From assembly GCA_019653755.1 (NCBI GenBank), contig BPCL01000002.1, forward strand, positions 1 through 64,000: a stretch of 64,000 bases of DNA, read 5' to 3'. The stretch comes from Woeseia sp. Lineage in GTDB: Bacteria; Pseudomonadota; Gammaproteobacteria; Steroidobacterales; UBA11654. Below are positions 11,114 to 22,030 of the stretch, piece by piece; within the stretch, counting starts at the first letter, position 1, and each line of letters starts with the position of its first letter. Both the position numbers and the translations under genes were made by a program. The notes under the pieces are model-generated. The model saw only the letters and a list, made by a program, of their open reading frames with translations. It made no database searches and was not told where the DNA came from.

Positions 11114-11698
11114 ATGGAAAAACAATTAAAAATCTTACTCTTTAGCGCTATATCTTGCATGATCTTAGTTAAAGCTGATATTGCAAATAGCCAAAATCTG
11201 GATGAAGAATTAAAGAAGTGTTCTGAAATCACAGTTTCATTGATTAGGCTGCAGTGCTATGACAGATTAGCTAAAGCTCCTGAAGTGTCTTCAGCACAGC
11301 CTGCTGCTGAACCTAAACGAAGATCTTTATTTCAAAGACGTGCCAGAAACAATACTACTCAGAATGAAAGACAACAAAACAACACAAAAGCAACTCAGCA
11401 AGACTCAGAAGCAGTGACCCAGATACAAACCAATACCCAGTCTTCTGATTCTTTTGGTCAAGTAAACGAAGCTCAGACAAGTGAAATTACATCAAGAATT
11501 ATCGGCCAGTTTGATGGATGGACTGGTAAAACGGAGTTTCGGCTTGAGAATGGCCAAGTCTGGAGACAGTCTGGGAATGGCTTTCTAAAAGTTTCACTGA
11601 ATAATCCAAAAGTGACTATAGAGAAAGCTACTTTTGGTGGTTTTAGATTATCAGTCGAAGGTTATAACTCGAGAGTTAAAGTCAAGCGTGTTCAGTAG
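11114..11698 (+). CDS. Hypothetical exported protein, Q/N-rich linker with conserved C-terminal domain
   Basis: Signal peptide; CSEITVSLIRLQCYDRLAKAP; C-terminal GWTGKTEFRLENGQVWRQ; ATG at 11114 preferred over the TTG at 11111. Confidence 0.7.
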   Translation: MEKQLKILLFSAISCMILVKADIANSQNLDEELKKCSEITVSLIRLQCYDRLAKAPEVSSAQPAAEPKRRSLFQRRARNNTTQNERQQNNTKATQQDSEAVTQIQTNTQSSDSFGQVNEAQTSEITSRIIGQFDGWTGKTEFRLENGQVWRQSGNGFLKVSLNNPKVTIEKATFGGFRLSVEGYNSRVKVKRVQ

Positions 11699-11705
11699 CT
11701 AATTT

Positions 11706-12398
11706 ATGAGCTACCTAGTTCTTTTTTTAGTTATAGTTCTTTTCGTTACCCTCCCATCATTATGGGTGCAAAGGACCATGAAAAAGTACAGCACTCCTTC
11801 TGATCGCTACCCCTATAGTGGGAAAGAGTTTTCAAAAAAACTACTAGCAGCATTAAATTTAGATAAAGTTGATGTGGAATCCACTGAGATTGGTGATCAT
11901 TATGACCCACAGTCTAAAACGGTTCGCCTAACTGCAGATAAAATGGAGTCTAATTCACTTACTGCAATTGTTGTTGCTGCTCATGAAGTCGGTCATGCCC
12001 ATCAACATTCAACGAGCTATTTACCTTTTAGGCTTAGAACCGTGTTGGTCAAAACGATGGGACCTGCACAAAGATTTGGTGCTTTAATTTTAATGGCGGC
12101 ACCTATTGTAACTTTGATTACAAGATTGCCTGGACCTGGAATTATTATGTTAATTGGAGGATTTCTAACCATGGGAATGAGCACACTTGTGCATTTTGTT
12201 ACCTTACCAACAGAATGGAATGCAAGTTTCAGTAGAGCTCTTCCAATGCTTGAGAAAGGAGGCATCTTGAAAGAGGGCGATGATATTTACGCAAGAGAAA
12301 TATTGACTGCAGCAGCTTTAACTTATGTTGCAGGATCTTTGATGAGTCTGATCAATATAGCCCGATGGTGGACAATCCTAAGACGCGGGCCTCTTTAA
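11706..12398 (+). CDS. Membrane zinc metallopeptidase, YugP-like
   Basis: VVAAHEVGHAHQH zinc motif followed by transmembrane segments. Confidence 0.88.
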   Translation: MSYLVLFLVIVLFVTLPSLWVQRTMKKYSTPSDRYPYSGKEFSKKLLAALNLDKVDVESTEIGDHYDPQSKTVRLTADKMESNSLTAIVVAAHEVGHAHQHSTSYLPFRLRTVLVKTMGPAQRFGALILMAAPIVTLITRLPGPGIIMLIGGFLTMGMSTLVHFVTLPTEWNASFSRALPMLEKGGILKEGDDIYAREILTAAALTYVAGSLMSLINIARWWTILRRGPL

Positions 12399-12401
12399 GT
12401 C

Positions 12402-12877
12402 CTATAAAATTAATTTATCTCCCACGCTAATGCCCTTGTTTTCTGTAAACCCAGCCGTTAGTTCTAGAACCCATTGAATTCTGCCTTTAGAGGAAATGCT
12501 TTTTAGGGAATAGGGGGTAGTATTCTTTTCGATGTTGATAATGGTTCCGTCTGACTGGATGAATAGAATATCAAGACTTTGAGGCGTGTTTTTCATCCAC
12601 ATCGATACTCTTCTTGTGGGTTCAAAAACAAAGAGCATGCCAACATTCTCGGCATGGATTCAACGAACATAAGACCTTGCGTTGTTTTCTTCTTATTATC
12701 AGCTATCAGAGCCTTAACACTGATTAAGCTTCCATTGGATTTTTCTATTTGAATTAATTTCTCTGCATAGTCTAGTGATTCAATTGATATAAGATCTTGA
12801 TCAGAAGATGACAGTACTTTAAGTGGAAGGATTGAAAATACTATTAAAAGATAGCCAATAATAATTCGTTGATTCAT
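12402..12877 (-). CDS. DUF192 family exported protein, frameshifted near 12651
   Basis: Restoring one base gives MPENVGMLFVFEPTRRVSMWMKNTPQSLDILFI, a DUF192 signature, from ORFs 12593-12877 and 12402-12638. Confidence 0.82.
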
Positions 12878-12902
12878 TTGGATATTATATAAATCGATAA
12901 AA

Positions 12903-12929
12903 AAAAGGGCGATAAAATATCGCCCTTTT
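12903..12929 (-). terminator. Intrinsic terminator downstream of TBDT 2
   Basis: AAAAGGGCGAT-AAAAT-ATCGCCCTTTT hairpin followed on the minus strand by a T-run. Confidence 0.85.
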
Positions 12930-12949
12930 CGTTTGAGAAATAAATTCTC

Positions 12950-15793
12950 TTAGAGGTCTAATTTCCATTTAAGATAGGTAATTTTTCCTCTATTGTCGTA
13001 CAGACCTGTATAGGCGTCATAGTTTTGACCACCATTATCAGGCAACGGATCTTCGTCTGAAGCATTTTGAATACCCAAAGAGATCTTACCCCACTTACCA
13101 GCATTATAATATGCTTGTATGTCGTAGGTATCGTACTCATCTTGAGTATTACCAGCTTTAACTAGACCACCGGTTAATTCACCGCCAATTTCTTCAGGAG
13201 AAGAAGATTGTCGATAGTCACCGATATGTCTGTTAGTTACAATAACGCCAAAGTCACCCCATCTATAGCCAACACTTAGGTTGTACCTATTTTCAGGAGT
13301 ACCATTGAAGCCAATATTATTAACCTGACGTGCACTACCAGTGTAGGCATCAGTGTCATAATCTGTCATGTTAGAGTAATCAAGATTGATATCCATTGAA
13401 CCAGGACCGATATCTCTAGTGTATCCCACAAAGATATCATAACCTCTTACAGCTACACTACCAGCGTTTGCATAACTAGCACCGACATAGTCGATTCTTC
13501 CGTTAGCACAACTTCTGATTGAGTAGATTGAGTCAGATATACCAAGTCTCTTGTAGTAAGTCGCTCCTGCTGGACATGCGTCGCCAACCTGACCACTTCC
13601 TACTGGATTACCCGCTGCAGATCCATCACCAGCAACACCTGCTGCGTCATAGAACTCAACATTGTTAGTTAACAATGAACCGCCAATGAAGTCAGTCCAC
13701 ATAACACTTTGAGTGCCGGCACTAACAATTGCACCTGAGATTTCTATATCATAGTAATCAAAACGTGCTGTAAGCCCTTCAAGCGCACTGTTCCAGCTAC
13801 CGAAATCATGAGATAAACTTAAAGTTATACCTTCTGATTCTTCAGCACCCAGTTGAGAGTTCGCAACAATCAAGGTTGAGATCTGCTTAGAAGGACAGTC
13901 AGTTGTACCTTGTCCAGCTGCAGCACATGCTTTGTAGTCATACGCTGTGTTTGCACTAAAGGTAGTTACACCATAAAGGGTGTCCATAGATGGCGCTCTA
14001 AAACCTTCACCGTAGTTTGCTTTTAGAGTTGTACCAACTGCGACGTCCCAAAGAAGTCCAAATTTAAAAGATTCGCTTGATCCAACGTCACTGTAATCAT
14101 CACTTCTGAATGAAGCGTTTAATTCTAACCCGTCCATGACAGGAAAGACTGCTTCACCAAAGAATGAATCTACTGATCGTACACCTTCACCAGAGTTACC
14201 TGCTGATCCACCAACAAAGCCACCTTCTGAGTGCTTGTCGTACATAGCAGAATATCTGTTATCAAAGGTTTCATAACCAAGTAAGACGTCTACTGATCCA
14301 CCAGGTAGTTCCATAACGTTACTGAATTGAACCACGGCATCCATTTTTTCATAATGGTTATCGTATTCAACAACAGTCGTTGCAGCTAAGGCATAAAGCC
14401 CTTGCTCAGAACCAAACGGTACATCGTTGTATAGATTTGAATCTAGACCTGCATAATCGAGATAGTATCGACCAATGTCTGTTCCATAGAATTTATTGAC
14501 TTGATGGCCAACTGTTAATTCTATATCTTCAGATATTTCGAATGTGAACTCGGTAGCAACATCAGTTGCCTGATCCACATAATGCATTCCACGATTACCA
14601 ATCTCAGTCCATCTCCAGTAACCAGTGACAGCTTGGTCATATGGGTTAGCTGCATCAGATGCTAGGATTCCAGGATAACGAGCAGCAGGAGGCGCATAAC
14701 GCCCAACTGATTCGTTTCTTACAAAGCTAGCTCTGTTATAGACACTAACAGTGTCCGTGATCTGATGATTGATATTTGTGGTAACAGTATCTCTGAATAA
14801 CCCAGCGTCTTGAACCATAATGTCAGCCCATGCGTATCCGCAAATCCCTGTAGGAGCTGCACCAGCATAAGAAGGAGTAACCGTAGCAGGTTGCCCGAAA
14901 GCAGCTCCACCAAAATTAGGTCCCCACCATGGAGTCGTAGAACCATCAATGTTTCCCTCACAAGTAGGTGCAGCATGGATGTTTCCAGTAACTGGGTCAG
15001 CAAGGTTTCTTGAGTACCAACTTAGTCCGTATGTTTCGCTATATAAATCGATAACACCGTCACCATTTTGGTCTGAAGCTCTCGCTGCTGTGTACCATCT
15101 GTCTTTCAAGTAGATTTCGTCTCTGATGTCATGTTCTAACATGAGAGTGACATAGCCCTTATCGTTAGAAGAACCGTATATCAATGACACTGAATTTTCT
15201 TCACCGTCATCTCTATCTCGGTCACCTCTTCGATATTGAACTTGTAATCCATCGAAATTCTTTTTGGTAATTACGTTAATAACCCCTGCGATCGCATCAG
15301 ATCCGTAAACGGATGAGGCACCATCAGCAAGAATCTCCACTCTATCAACTGCAACAGTCGGAATCATATTGATATTAACCGCACCGGCACCACCAAGATG
15401 TGGTGATCCAGGCATTCTTCTGCCATCCATAAGCACGAGAGTACGACTAGAACCTAGCCCTCTAACACTTACCGTGGCATTAGACATAGCGCTACTACCA
15501 GCGGTCGGTCCAAATGATCCAAACGTATTGTAAGTTGATAGTCTCAGAGCGTCAGCAAGAATTAATGCTTGACTCTCTTCGATATCTTCAGCGGTAATTG
15601 TGGTTACTACAGATGCAGAGTTGATCGTATCTCTTTTAATACGAGAACCTGTAACTGTAATTTCCTCAACATCTCCGCTGGCTGCTTGTTCGTCCTGAGC
15701 CAGTGTAACTGGTGAACTCACAAGAGCTATAGCTAGTATTGAAAGACCTAAAAGAGATCTATCAAACCAACCATTCAACTTAGATTTTTTCAT
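12950..15793 (-). CDS. TonB-dependent receptor (TBDT 2), intact 947 aa
   Basis: Signal peptide; TonB-box-like EEITVTGSRIKRDT; LVLMDGRRMPGSPHLGGAG; DGASSVYGSDAIAGVINVITKKNF. Confidence 0.93.
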   Translation of the reverse strand: MKKSKLNGWFDRSLLGLSILAIALVSSPVTLAQDEQAASGDVEEITVTGSRIKRDTINSASVVTTITAEDIEESQALILADALRLSTYNTFGSFGPTAGSSAMSNATVSVRGLGSSRTLVLMDGRRMPGSPHLGGAGAVNINMIPTVAVDRVEILADGASSVYGSDAIAGVINVITKKNFDGLQVQYRRGDRDRDDGEENSVSLIYGSSNDKGYVTLMLEHDIRDEIYLKDRWYTAARASDQNGDGVIDLYSETYGLSWYSRNLADPVTGNIHAAPTCEGNIDGSTTPWWGPNFGGAAFGQPATVTPSYAGAAPTGICGYAWADIMVQDAGLFRDTVTTNINHQITDTVSVYNRASFVRNESVGRYAPPAARYPGILASDAANPYDQAVTGYWRWTEIGNRGMHYVDQATDVATEFTFEISEDIELTVGHQVNKFYGTDIGRYYLDYAGLDSNLYNDVPFGSEQGLYALAATTVVEYDNHYEKMDAVVQFSNVMELPGGSVDVLLGYETFDNRYSAMYDKHSEGGFVGGSAGNSGEGVRSVDSFFGEAVFPVMDGLELNASFRSDDYSDVGSSESFKFGLLWDVAVGTTLKANYGEGFRAPSMDTLYGVTTFSANTAYDYKACAAAGQGTTDCPSKQISTLIVANSQLGAEESEGITLSLSHDFGSWNSALEGLTARFDYYDIEISGAIVSAGTQSVMWTDFIGGSLLTNNVEFYDAAGVAGDGSAAGNPVGSGQVGDACPAGATYYKRLGISDSIYSIRSCANGRIDYVGASYANAGSVAVRGYDIFVGYTRDIGPGSMDINLDYSNMTDYDTDAYTGSARQVNNIGFNGTPENRYNLSVGYRWGDFGVIVTNRHIGDYRQSSSPEEIGGELTGGLVKAGNTQDEYDTYDIQAYYNAGKWGKISLGIQNASDEDPLPDNGGQNYDAYTGLYDNRGKITYLKWKLDL

Positions 15794-15974
15794 TACATTT
15801 TCCCCCTTATATTAAGGATTAATAACCTTTACAGGACACTTATAATCTATCCCGTAAAAGTAGTGATGAGTTACAGAAATACTAAGTTACCAATAAAACT
15901 GCAACAAACATGGGTGACATTCTATCCAAACTTTCAACAGATATGCCGTTTTAGAGATAAATCATTAACCTTAA

Positions 15975-15994
15975 ATGTTGTAAAATAACAACAT
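15975..15994. promoter_or_regulatory. Inverted repeat ATGTTGT-AAAATA-ACAACAT, candidate operator (copy B)
   Basis: Perfect 7-bp arms, 6-nt spacer, intergenic, upstream of TBDT 2; same arms as copy A. Confidence 0.65.
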
Positions 15995-16085
15995 AAGCAG
16001 ATTGTTTTTAGAATATTCAAATTATTATCATATTTATAAGAGCTATTTAGGAATATAATTATTGCGATCAATTTTTTATCAAATT

Positions 16086-17069
16086 ATGAATAAAACCATA
16101 CCAAGACAGGCAAATAGCGGAAAAAAATACCGAGCTGATAACGGAGTTGTCGCTATTAAAGATGGCATTAAGGTTCAAGTTATAGAAACGAAATTAAATG
16201 AGATTGAAAAACCCTCTTGGTTTAAGGTGCCGTTTCCTAATGGTGATAACTACCTGAGTTTAAAATCAATGGTCAATGACCATCATCTTAGTACTGTTTG
16301 TGAAGAATCAAAGTGCCCTAATATTGGAGAATGTTGGAATAATAGAACTGCAACCTTAATGGTCCTTGGGAATATTTGCACAAGAGCTTGCCATTTTTGT
16401 GCTGTTGATACAGGCAATCCAAAAGGCTGGATTGATTCGAAAGAACCTAGGAATGTTGCAACAACAGTTAAATTTATGAATTTAGGCTATGTGGTCATCA
16501 CCTCAGTTGATCGTGATGATTTGCATGATGGGGGAGCAGGCCATATTTCCAAATGTGTGGTTGCTACCAAAGCAGAATCACCCAATACTAAAGTAGAAGT
16601 TTTATCACCTGACTTTAGAGGGGAAACTAGAAATCTAGATATCCTTCTTGATTCTGATTTAGATGTTTTTTCACAAAATCTGGAAACAGTAGATAGGCTA
16701 ACTTCACTGGTAAGAGACCCTAGAGCTGGTTACAACCAAACGCTTCAAATCCTCGAATATACTAGAAACAAAGGTTTTATAACAAAATCAGGGATGATGC
16801 TCGGTTTAGGAGAAACTTATGAAGAGGTTGAACAAGCAATGATCGATCTATATAACAGCGGTATCGAAATTCTTACATTGGGTCAGTACTTAAGACCCAC
16901 AAAGAATCATCTCCCGGTAAAAGAATATATCACCCCCCAAAAATTCCAAGAGTATGAATTTTTAGGACATCAAATAGGCTTAAAAGAGGTTGTTGCAGGA
17001 CCGTTAATTCGATCCAGTTATCGTGCTGATCAATCTTATAAAAGGCTCAACGCTGAAAGTCATGATTAG
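16086..17069 (+). CDS. lipA: Lipoyl synthase
   Basis: Both LipA cysteine motifs: CEESKCPNIGEC and CTRACHFC; start ATG 16086 preferred. Confidence 0.95.
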   Translation: MNKTIPRQANSGKKYRADNGVVAIKDGIKVQVIETKLNEIEKPSWFKVPFPNGDNYLSLKSMVNDHHLSTVCEESKCPNIGECWNNRTATLMVLGNICTRACHFCAVDTGNPKGWIDSKEPRNVATTVKFMNLGYVVITSVDRDDLHDGGAGHISKCVVATKAESPNTKVEVLSPDFRGETRNLDILLDSDLDVFSQNLETVDRLTSLVRDPRAGYNQTLQILEYTRNKGFITKSGMMLGLGETYEEVEQAMIDLYNSGIEILTLGQYLRPTKNHLPVKEYITPQKFQEYEFLGHQIGLKEVVAGPLIRSSYRADQSYKRLNAESHD

Positions 17070-17892
17070 ATTAAATAAACAATTATCTATATTTACTTTA
17101 ACCCTCTTCTTCTTGGTGCCAATAACATCAAATGCAGCATTGCTTGTAAGTGAGAGAGAAATTCAAGTTGAATCAGAAAAGCAATGGGAGCAAATGGTCA
17201 ATTCGATCCCAATCTCAAGGGATCTTAAGAAAAGAACCATGGTTCGATGTGTGGCAAAAAACATTATCAGGCAGTTGGACGAGCCCTTTAGAAGTTTTGA
17301 CTGGGATATCGAGGTTTTTCAAGACCCCACAGCAAATGCTGTGGTTCTTCCTGCAGGCAAGATAGGGGTTAATACAGGACTATTTGACATCGCTACCAAC
17401 CAAGATGAATTAGCTGCTGTGATAGGACATGAAATAGCCCATGTAACAGAAAAACATAGTTATGAGCGCGCTAAACGATCTATGCGAACTCAGGTAGGAG
17501 CGATGATTGGGACTGCTGTGGTCGCCAGCAAAATTGCTAGCAAACCAATCTATACTCAATCCGATCTTTATGAAACACAAAATAAAATTAATGCCATCAA
17601 TACAATGTCAAATGTCATGGCAACTTATGGTCTTAATTTGCCATATGCTAGAGAACAGGAAACAGATGCGGATAAACGAGGTATTATTTTTATGGCTGAG
17701 GCAGGCTTTAATCCAATAGCGAGTATGAGTCTCTGGAAAAAAATGAAGGAAAAAGACAAAGAGCAACGAATACCAGAATTTGCCAGCACTCACCCATCCT
17801 CAACTAGCAGAATAAATGGTCTCGCCAGTCAGCTAGCAGATGCACTAATGCTTTATAATCAGGTTGATAAAAAACCTAACTGTAGCTATTGA
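17062..17892 (+). CDS. M48 family metalloprotease
   Basis: Signal peptide; AAVIGHEIAHVTEKHS (HExxH) and EQETDADKRG. Confidence 0.92.
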   Translation: MIRLNKQLSIFTLTLFFLVPITSNAALLVSEREIQVESEKQWEQMVNSIPISRDLKKRTMVRCVAKNIIRQLDEPFRSFDWDIEVFQDPTANAVVLPAGKIGVNTGLFDIATNQDELAAVIGHEIAHVTEKHSYERAKRSMRTQVGAMIGTAVVASKIASKPIYTQSDLYETQNKINAINTMSNVMATYGLNLPYAREQETDADKRGIIFMAEAGFNPIASMSLWKKMKEKDKEQRIPEFASTHPSSTSRINGLASQLADALMLYNQVDKKPNCSY

Positions 17893-17895
17893 TTT

Positions 17896-18573
17896 ATGAT
17901 TCCTCTAGCTGATGAAAACCCGACTCGGTCTAAGCCAGTAATTACCATTGCATTTATTGCTTTATGTGTGTTGATTTTTTTATGGCAGCTATCATTGGGT
18001 AGCGGTGGACGACAAGCTATTCTAGCTTTAGGCGTTATTCCGGCAAGTCTTCTTCAAGGCGCTACACTCCCTCCCTCCTTACGATGGGTTAGTCCAGAAA
18101 TGACATTAGTTACTTCAATGTTCTTGCACGGCGGGTTTATGCATTTGATTGGCAATATGCTCTATCTATGGATATTTGGAGATAACGTTGAAGATATTTT
18201 AGGGAAGCCTGTGTTTATCATATTTTATTTTGTGTGCGGCATTGCCGCAGCCATGAGTCAATCATTGCCAGACCCATCATCCACTATACCGATGATAGGA
18301 GCGAGTGGAGCAATCTCTGGTGTATTAGGAGCATATGTAGTGTTTTTTCCCAAAAGGAAGGTTAGAGTAGCTATCCCTTTTGGTTTTTTTATACAAATAT
18401 TAAAATTACCAGCGTTTGTAGTATTAATATTTTGGTTCGTGCTTCAGCTAATTAATGGGGCAAGTGCCGGTTCAGGTGGCGGAGTAGCTTTTGGTGCCCA
18501 TATTGGAGGATTTATTGCAGGTGTGATTTTGGCTCCAATCCTAGCTGTTGTAACGAGGAAAAAGGCAGAATAA
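17896..18573 (+). CDS. Rhomboid family intramembrane serine protease
   Basis: HLIGNMLYLWIFGDNVED and GASGAISGVLGAY, AHIGGF. Confidence 0.93.
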   Translation: MIPLADENPTRSKPVITIAFIALCVLIFLWQLSLGSGGRQAILALGVIPASLLQGATLPPSLRWVSPEMTLVTSMFLHGGFMHLIGNMLYLWIFGDNVEDILGKPVFIIFYFVCGIAAAMSQSLPDPSSTIPMIGASGAISGVLGAYVVFFPKRKVRVAIPFGFFIQILKLPAFVVLIFWFVLQLINGASAGSGGGVAFGAHIGGFIAGVILAPILAVVTRKKAE

Positions 18574-18596
18574 TTATTTTTTTTAAGGAGGAAGAA

Positions 18597-19419
18597 ATGC
18601 GAATAACTTTACAAACTTTTTTAATTTCATTGGCTATGTTTTTGTCTTTGCAGAAGTGTTTCATCGATTCAGGCTCATTCACTAGATGATGTTCTTTCAG
18701 GTGAGCATAGATCAGATAATAATAAAGCTAGGGATGTTAGTCGTAACCCAAAAGAAACATTAGAATTTTTTGGCATTAAAGAGGACATGACTGTGGTGGA
18801 AGTTTGGCCATCAGCGGGCTGGTATACAGAAATCCTTGCGCCTTACCTGAATGATTCAGGTCAATATATTACTGCCTCATACGACTTAAATACTGATCGA
18901 CAGCCCTTTGTGAGATTTGCTCCAATATTTTTAAATAAATTGGCTGAGTATCCAGATTTATACAGCAATGTAAGACATGGCATCTTTGAATTACCGGATC
19001 GTATAGAAATTGCAGAGTCTGGCAGTGCCGATATGGTGCTTACCTTTAGAAATGTCCATAATTGGATGGCACGAGGTCAAGAAGAGAATGCAATGCGTGC
19101 ATTCTATGATGTCCTAAAACCTGGAGGCATTTTTGGTGTGGTTGAGCATCGAGGCAATCCTTCGGTTCCACAAGACCCTAAATCTAAATCCGGTTATGTT
19201 AATGAGGCATTTATGATTGAACTAGCTGAATCTGCTGGTTTTGTTCTAGAGGCATCTTCCGAAATTAATGCGAATTCTAAAGATACCAAGGATCACAGAC
19301 AAGGAGTTTGGACTCTTGCCCCAACTTTTGCGAGCTTAAATGATGAGGAAAAAAAACTGTTTAGTGAAATTGGAGAAAGCGATCGATTTACTCTGAAATT
19401 TAGAAAACCAAAACAGTAA
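18597..19419 (+). CDS. Exported class I SAM-dependent methyltransferase-like protein, frameshifted near 18650
   Basis: SD AAGGAGGA before ATG 18597 and signal peptide MRITLQTFLISLAMFLSL; mature part (HSLDDVLSGEHRSDNNKARDVSRNPKETLEFFGIKEDMTVVEVWPSAGWYTEILAPYL) in another frame. Confidence 0.8.
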
Positions 19420-20595
19420 GTGAAATCTTTTCTAAAGCTTACGTTATATGTTGGCATATTTTTATATGCCTCCATTGGGTTTGCGAAAGAACCCACAGTT
19501 ATTGTAATTTCTATGGATGGGATTAGGCATGATCTTTGGAAGACTCATCAGGTTGATTCTTTTGAATATATTGAAAAGCAAGGCGTAAGAGCTGATCATC
19601 TGATACCCGTCTACCAATCAACAACCTACCCAGGTCATGTTTCTTTAGCAACAGGTGTTCACCCAGATAAACACGGAATTCTTCACAACTCTTTTTATGA
19701 TCGAGAGGATGGGCATTTTAATTATCCTGATGAGGGGGATCTCATTGATGTCAAGCCAATATGGGTACTAGCAGAAGAGGCAGGTATACCAGCAGCTGTT
19801 TTTTTCTGGGTGGGTTCAGAAACAGATTGGAATAATGTTGGCGCAACTTATCGGAAGGCACCATTTGATGAAAGCATTAGTGAGGAAATAAAAATTAAGC
19901 AGATTGCAGAATGGCTAGATATTGAGGGTGAAGATAGACCCAGATTGATAATGAGTTACTGGGACGGTACTGATACTGTTGCCCATCAGGATGGACCAAG
20001 TGGGCCTTCTATAGACCTCCAGATTCAAAGACAAAACAAACTTCTTGGGTCGCTTTTGAATGAGATTGACAAGCGAGACGGCTGGGAATACATCACATTA
20101 TTCGTTGTGAGTGATCATGGAATGACAGAAGTGTCTAATTACATTCAATTGAGAGAAGTAGTTGAAGAATCTAAGATCAAAATGACAGTATCATCTGGGC
20201 CAGCTATTGCTCATATATTTCTCAACGATAATGATAAAGAGCAGGCTAAAGAAATTTTTGCACAGCAAGAAGGCATCACCGTATTTGAAAGGAAAAATCT
20301 ACCTGAGTCATATCATCTCGATCATCCCACAAGAACAGGGGATATCGTCTTGATAACTGAAGCACCTAATATGTTCTCAAATAGCGGCAATGATGGACCT
20401 AAAGGGATGCATGGGTACTCTCCCGATATGCCTGATATGTGGGGAATCTTTTATGCAATGGGCGCAGCAATAAAACAGCAAGATATAGGGCCTGTTCATC
20501 AGATAGATTTAGCCCCTACAATTGCAAAAATTTTGAGTCTACAAGAGGTTGATCATATGGAAGGTAAGCCCATTCCTCTTCGAGAGGATGATTAA
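19420..20595 (+). CDS. Type I phosphodiesterase / nucleotide pyrophosphatase (ENPP-type, alkaline phosphatase superfamily)
   Basis: GTG start; VIVISMDGIRHD; STTYPGHVSLATGVHPDKHGILHN; VVSDHGMTEV; GMHGYSPDMPDMWGIFYAMG. Confidence 0.88.
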   Translation: MKSFLKLTLYVGIFLYASIGFAKEPTVIVISMDGIRHDLWKTHQVDSFEYIEKQGVRADHLIPVYQSTTYPGHVSLATGVHPDKHGILHNSFYDREDGHFNYPDEGDLIDVKPIWVLAEEAGIPAAVFFWVGSETDWNNVGATYRKAPFDESISEEIKIKQIAEWLDIEGEDRPRLIMSYWDGTDTVAHQDGPSGPSIDLQIQRQNKLLGSLLNEIDKRDGWEYITLFVVSDHGMTEVSNYIQLREVVEESKIKMTVSSGPAIAHIFLNDNDKEQAKEIFAQQEGITVFERKNLPESYHLDHPTRTGDIVLITEAPNMFSNSGNDGPKGMHGYSPDMPDMWGIFYAMGAAIKQQDIGPVHQIDLAPTIAKILSLQEVDHMEGKPIPLREDD

Positions 20596-20596
20596 A

Positions 20597-22028
20597 TTAA
20601 CCCAAGACCCAGCCGTAAATATTGTTGCTTGGTGATCCGCCTTCTGCCAAATAGACTTCTTTTAAATGCGTCATCCGATCATTGGCAATTTGTTGTCTTG
20701 TTTCATCAACATTCACTCCATAGAGCTTTGCTGAGTTTAGACCAAAAATTTTCGCTTTATCCTCATCAGTGATCGGTGCATAACCAAATTTCTCCTGCAT
20801 TTCTTCGGGAATTTGAAACCTTCTTAAAGCCTCAATTTGCCATTGAGGTGAGCCCCACCATATGGAGTCTGTTCCAAATAAAACATGATCCACTCCAAAG
20901 GCTTTAATGATTTGTCCTAATAAATGGGCACATATTTTTGGGTGTGTGATTACTGTGTGTCCAAATGTGGTGCCTAATTCCATATAGACGTTGGTCATTT
21001 CAGGATTATCTATTCTGTCTTGGCAGATATCTGTGGTGTAGGGCATATAAGCGTTTTCATCGATATACAAAGTCTTCAGGTGGCAGATTCATATGTTGAT
21101 CTCTAAATCCTGAGTGATAGATGACAAAATTCAAGTCGGGATGATCTAAGGATGCTTTTTTGATGTCTCTTGGATGTGTGTAATCAGTCTCTCCTGGTCT
21201 TGGTTTTCTGAAAGGAAGCCCCTTATGGGCGCATACGATATTTTTGCCCCAAGTCTTTATTTTTTCATAGAACGGATAGATTAATTCTTCATCGTCCATT
21301 CGCCAGCTGTATTCACCGTTCATATCAAATACACCAGTGTAAAACTTCCATGCATCTATTTTTAGATCCAGTGCTTGTCGTTCAGCTTCCTCTAGAAAAT
21401 TAGGAGTATAAGGTGCTATTGGTCCGTGGCAAACCATTCGCTGTGAGCCTGACATTGCATTTATATTATTTCTTGCCTCCACCATTTCATCACCGTTCAT
21501 GGTATCGAGAACTTTAGAGGCAATACCACTAAGGCAGGCAACGGATACTTCGCTGTCTAAAAAGACTTCTTTGACGTAATTATTAAATTTAAGGTCATCT
21601 TTCTGAGGTTTCTTGCCTTCTAAATCTTTATTAAAAGGCCATGCCATTACTCTAAACCCAAGAGGCTCTGTTTTGCCTGTGGCAACATGATGTGTTTGGA
21701 CATCAAAAATAAATTCATTTTTTGGCCATAATTCTTTAATGGCTGATTCATCGATCATTTCTTCAGCTTGTACCTCAAAATACTCCCCAAAAACTTGATT
21801 CATTGCAGTGAAGGCAACAGCCATACCATTTACCGTTTTCAAAAAATCCCTTCTCGATAATCCAGCGGTCTTACTGTACTTGGAGGCTAGAGACTGAATA
21901 AGCTCTTCAACCTGTTTTTGTTGCTTGGTTTGTGGCCGAGGTAAATACTCCTCATTCGAGACTACTTGGGTAGGGATAGGCGATCTCTTATCTTCAACAT
22001 CATCTTTGTGAAATTTCTTAACCCACAT
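20597..22028 (-). CDS. Tat-exported amidohydrolase-2 type metal-dependent hydrolase, frameshifted near 21069
   Basis: LSRRDFLKTVNGMAVAFTAM; N part IVCAHKGLPF/NFVIYHSGF; C part YMELGTTFGHTVITHPKICAHLLGQIIKAFGVDHVLFGTDSIWWGSPQWQIEALRRF in the next frame. Confidence 0.85.
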
Positions 22029-22030
22029 GA

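Noticed and set aside
8058-15793. The two TonB receptors as a recent tandem duplication
   Set aside because: Plug domains are clearly related but the protein sequences are widely diverged and intervening genes differ; no nucleotide-level repeat was evident.
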